A DNA stretch of 18,710 nt from Marine Group II euryarchaeote MED-G33 (GTDB lineage Archaea; Thermoplasmatota; Poseidoniia; Poseidoniales; Thalassarchaeaceae), in the NCBI GenBank assembly GCA_949538655.1, contig CATISE010000169.1:1-18710 (forward strand). Reading direction: 5' to 3'. Position numbers and translations under genes: made by a program. This document shows, in pieces, positions 16,406 through 18,710 of this stretch. A model generated the notes under the pieces. The model was given only the letters and a program-made list of their open reading frames with translations. It did not search any database and was not told the DNA's origin. Position 1 is the first letter of the stretch. Every line of letters starts with the position of its first letter.

Positions 16406-16548
16406 CGCAGGGTCGCCTCACCACCCCGAGACAGCCTCCGGCTATTCAACCTCAGCCTAAGTGGCGAACAAAATCGCCTCACAAAAACGGCTTACCACCC
16501 CTTAAGGGGTGCGAACCACTCAAAAGGCGTGAAAGTCCGCTCCGCCCA
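16406..16548. promoter_or_regulatory. Divergent promoter region with duplicated motifs
   Basis: Between the 829-aa gene and the TPR gene. TCGCCTCAC occurs at 16413-16421 and 16474-16482, and ACCACCCC at 16420-16427 and 16494-16501. The second ACCACCCC is the left arm of the palindrome at 16496-16511. No convincing TATA box is seen on either strand. Confidence 0.4.
16496..16511. promoter_or_regulatory. Perfect 16-bp palindrome CACCCCTTAAGGGGTG
   Basis: Fully symmetric, ending 37 nt before the ATG at 16549 and 90 nt from the divergent start at 16405. Since neither flanking gene ends here, a terminator is excluded and an operator or divergent promoter element is the natural reading. Its arms match those of the palindrome at 12016-12034. 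Confidence 0.45.
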
Positions 16549-18710
16549 ATGGACCCAGTCTCGATTGGATTGACGCTATTCTTTGCCGCCTCCACAAGCG
16601 CGGTAATTTGGTGGCTAGTACAAGCAGAAATTAGTTTGAGAAAACTACGAGAGGATTTGGAAACTGCACATGCAGAAACAAGCCTCAATCTCGCTAGTGT
16701 GAATGCCCGAACAGAAGAACTTGCTGAAAGCGCATTGGCGCTACAGAGAGCCCATCCTGGGTTGGCTGGAATCATTGATGCGCATCGCACACTCGATCAT
16801 TTGCAATCAACATTAGCCGGTGCTGGTGATTCAGACGAACCGCTTGGAGCCGCCTCCAGCACCTTTTCCGCTGTGAAGGGACTGCTCGCTACCCGTGATG
16901 GTGAAGGAGATCTTGAACATACGACACCTGCAGATGCAGGCCTACTGACCCTCGTCACAAGGGTCCTTCAAACACTCGATCAATTGGAACTATCAGCTGG
17001 AGACCTCAAACTAACCGAACTTGAGATTCGACGCTTGGGCGAAGTATCCTTCCTTGCAGGCGACCGAGATTGGGCACTTGCTTGCTACACAGCCGCCGCT
17101 ACAATCGCCCCAGCCCAACCCTCAACACTCCGCAGCCTCAGCCGGTTGGCCCGAGAATTAGGCGATGATGAAAATTTACGAATTCACCTCGATGGCCTTC
17201 TGGAAATCAACCCCGATGACCCAGAACTATTGCGTGAACACGCTCGCTTGTTGACCAAACTTGGTGACGAAGGTGCAGAGAAAGACCTCCGTCGACTTGA
17301 AGCGATGGGTATTGAAACAGCAGAGGACAAATCGATGATGGCTAGTTTGGCTGCGAGAGCAGGCGACACAGATGTCGCCCTCCAATCGATTGAAGCAGCC
17401 CTTACCAGTAATCCAAACGAAGAAGATTGGTTACGCAAAGCTGAGATCCACCTCGAGAGAAACGAGCGTGGCCTCGGCATCACAGCAGCCGATGAAGCCA
17501 TTGAACTCAACCGCCAATCAGGCCCTGCTTGGGCGGTACGTGCTCAACTTCTGAAGAACGAGCCGGGACGAATGGAAGAGGCACTGAAAGCGGCAATACA
17601 TGCTGTGGCCTTAGGCGAACCACAAGTTCTCCTCAAGGCTGAACTATTCGAGAGCTTAGGGCGTTCGGAGGAGGCCCACGCTTGCTTGTCAGATGCTTTG
17701 GAAAACGATCCAGCAAATGCAGAACTTCGAGCCCAACTCGTATTACTCCAACACCAAGCTGGAAACCCAGAGGCCGCATTTGAAATTTTAGCAGAAGCCC
17801 CAGTAGGTGCTTGGAAGAGTTCCGCTCTACATCTACAGAAGGGCCGATTAATCCTCGCGGAAGCCGACCGTTATCGTGATGGAACAGGAGAGAGAGACCG
17901 TGAACTATTATCTGAAGCTGATTTGTCATTCGAGGCTGCACTTGAAGCGGATCGAGAGAGCGGCGTCGGTTGGTTGGGTAAGGCCCGAATCCAAAGAATG
18001 CTGAAGGATTTCTCAGAGGCTCAAATTTCATTGGCACGAGCGAGGAGGTTATTGCCTGATGAGCCATTGATTGCTGCCGAAGAAGCATTGCTTGCCTTGG
18101 ATGGCAACGATGTCGAAGCCGCCGCTCGTTTGATTTCAGAGGCTCATGTTCTGGAACGAGACTCTCCCGTCATTGATTATGTCAAAGGGGTCGTCTCTGC
18201 AAGACGTGGCGATATGACAGAGGCAAAGCGCCTCTTCAACAGTGTACTGGCAGAAGACCCAAACCACGTCCGTGCACGTCTTAATCGATGCACAGCACTG
18301 ATGTTAGATGAAGATCATCACGCTGCACTAGACGATGTCCAATATCTCTTAGAGGCCCACCCTGAACTAGACCTCGCTCGCCTTCGTCGAGGGGAAATAA
18401 TGCTATCATTGGGTGAATGGACTGAAGCAGAAGCAAATTTCAGAGATGTACTTTCGCGTCGAGGAGAGAACCCACACGCCCTCATCCAACTCGGTGCATC
18501 TCTCGTTGCTCAAGAAAGGCTTACAGAGGCAGAACAGCCTCTGAATGAAGCCATTCGTTTGGATGGACAATCCGCGGAAGGTTGGTACCAACGTGGATTA
18601 CTCTACGAATCGTTCGGTCAGTTCGATGGTGCACTTTCAGACTTTGAAACCGCTGCAACACGGAATCGTCATCACATGAACGCCCTCTTGCGAATTGCTG
18701 CGATTCATCA
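16549..18710 (+). CDS. Membrane-anchored TPR protein (3' end cut by the window)
   Basis: An open frame of 720 codons from the ATG to the window end with no stop. Residues 5-25 are a single N-terminal membrane anchor (IGLTLFFAASTSAVIWWLV). A coiled coil follows (about 26-75, EISLRKLREDLETAHAE), then a helical linker and, from about residue 160, an array of tetratricopeptide repeats (such as VSFLAGDRDWALACYTAAATI, RRGEIMLSLGEWTEAEANF, YQRGLLYESFGQFDGALSDF) that continues to the edge. TPR arrays scaffold protein complexes; the anchor places this one at the cytoplasmic membrane with the repeats inside or outside depending on orientation. No in-frame start exists upstream as far as the palindrome, and no SD is obvious. 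Confidence 0.85.
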   Translation, partial: MDPVSIGLTLFFAASTSAVIWWLVQAEISLRKLREDLETAHAETSLNLASVNARTEELAESALALQRAHPGLAGIIDAHRTLDHLQSTLAGAGDSDEPLGAASSTFSAVKGLLATRDGEGDLEHTTPADAGLLTLVTRVLQTLDQLELSAGDLKLTELEIRRLGEVSFLAGDRDWALACYTAAATIAPAQPSTLRSLSRLARELGDDENLRIHLDGLLEINPDDPELLREHARLLTKLGDEGAEKDLRRLEAMGIETAEDKSMMASLAARAGDTDVALQSIEAALTSNPNEEDWLRKAEIHLERNERGLGITAADEAIELNRQSGPAWAVRAQLLKNEPGRMEEALKAAIHAVALGEPQVLLKAELFESLGRSEEAHACLSDALENDPANAELRAQLVLLQHQAGNPEAAFEILAEAPVGAWKSSALHLQKGRLILAEADRYRDGTGERDRELLSEADLSFEAALEADRESGVGWLGKARIQRMLKDFSEAQISLARARRLLPDEPLIAAEEALLALDGNDVEAAARLISEAHVLERDSPVIDYVKGVVSARRGDMTEAKRLFNSVLAEDPNHVRARLNRCTALMLDEDHHAALDDVQYLLEAHPELDLARLRRGEIMLSLGEWTEAEANFRDVLSRRGENPHALIQLGASLVAQERLTEAEQPLNEAIRLDGQSAEGWYQRGLLYESFGQFDGALSDFETAATRNRHHMNALLRIAAIH

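Overview
The window looks like chromosome from a planktonic marine euryarchaeon, most likely Marine Group II (Candidatus Poseidoniales) or a close relative. The best anchor is an archaeal-type DnaG primase (10838-12013). Supporting signs are very large secreted proteins with thrombospondin type-3-like calcium repeats, dense gene packing, and several starts with either SD-like signals or no visible SD. Placement at order level is inference from gene style; no rRNA or tRNA gene was seen. No stretch above 300 bases lacks a gene.

Left part (1-8603): two giant surface proteins face each other tail to tail, 9 bp apart. The plus-strand one carries a LamG-like domain, seven RCC1-like blades split by an inserted jelly-roll-like domain, twelve TSP3-like units, a membrane helix and a cytoplasmic EF-hand. 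The minus-strand one carries a signal peptide, a right-handed beta-helix, a different type of Asp-rich stalk (about 41-residue units), a membrane helix and a cytoplasmic tail ending in a SAP motif. Both follow the plan of large ectodomain, calcium stalk, one membrane helix and a small known domain inside the cell.

Middle (8656-10685, all minus): a tightly packed run of a TerB-like helical protein, an unrecognised helical protein, an 85-aa protein with an N-terminal CxCCxxC cluster, and MobA. The first three overlap end to start and MobA follows after 8 bp. The beta-helix gene lies downstream on the same strand but appears to have its own promoter. The TerB-like gene seems to have its natural N-terminus in another frame, joined at a six-G run.

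Right part (10686-18710): a GC-rich divergent intergenic region leads into dnaG, with a possible 24-codon leader ORF overlapping the dnaG start as ATGA. Next comes a six-helix membrane protein with a long Gln/Ala then Pro-rich tail. It converges on an 829-aa helical repeat protein, the two sharing a TTAA that gives both stop codons. A divergent spacer with a perfect palindrome then leads to a membrane-anchored TPR protein running off the window end.

A recurring feature is a set of short perfect palindromes with C4/G4 arms (8620-8640, 12016-12034, 16496-16511), each 16-37 nt upstream of a gene for a membrane-associated or exported protein. They are the best candidates here for an undescribed shared regulatory element. 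No CRISPR array, transposon, integrase, defence cassette or prophage was seen.
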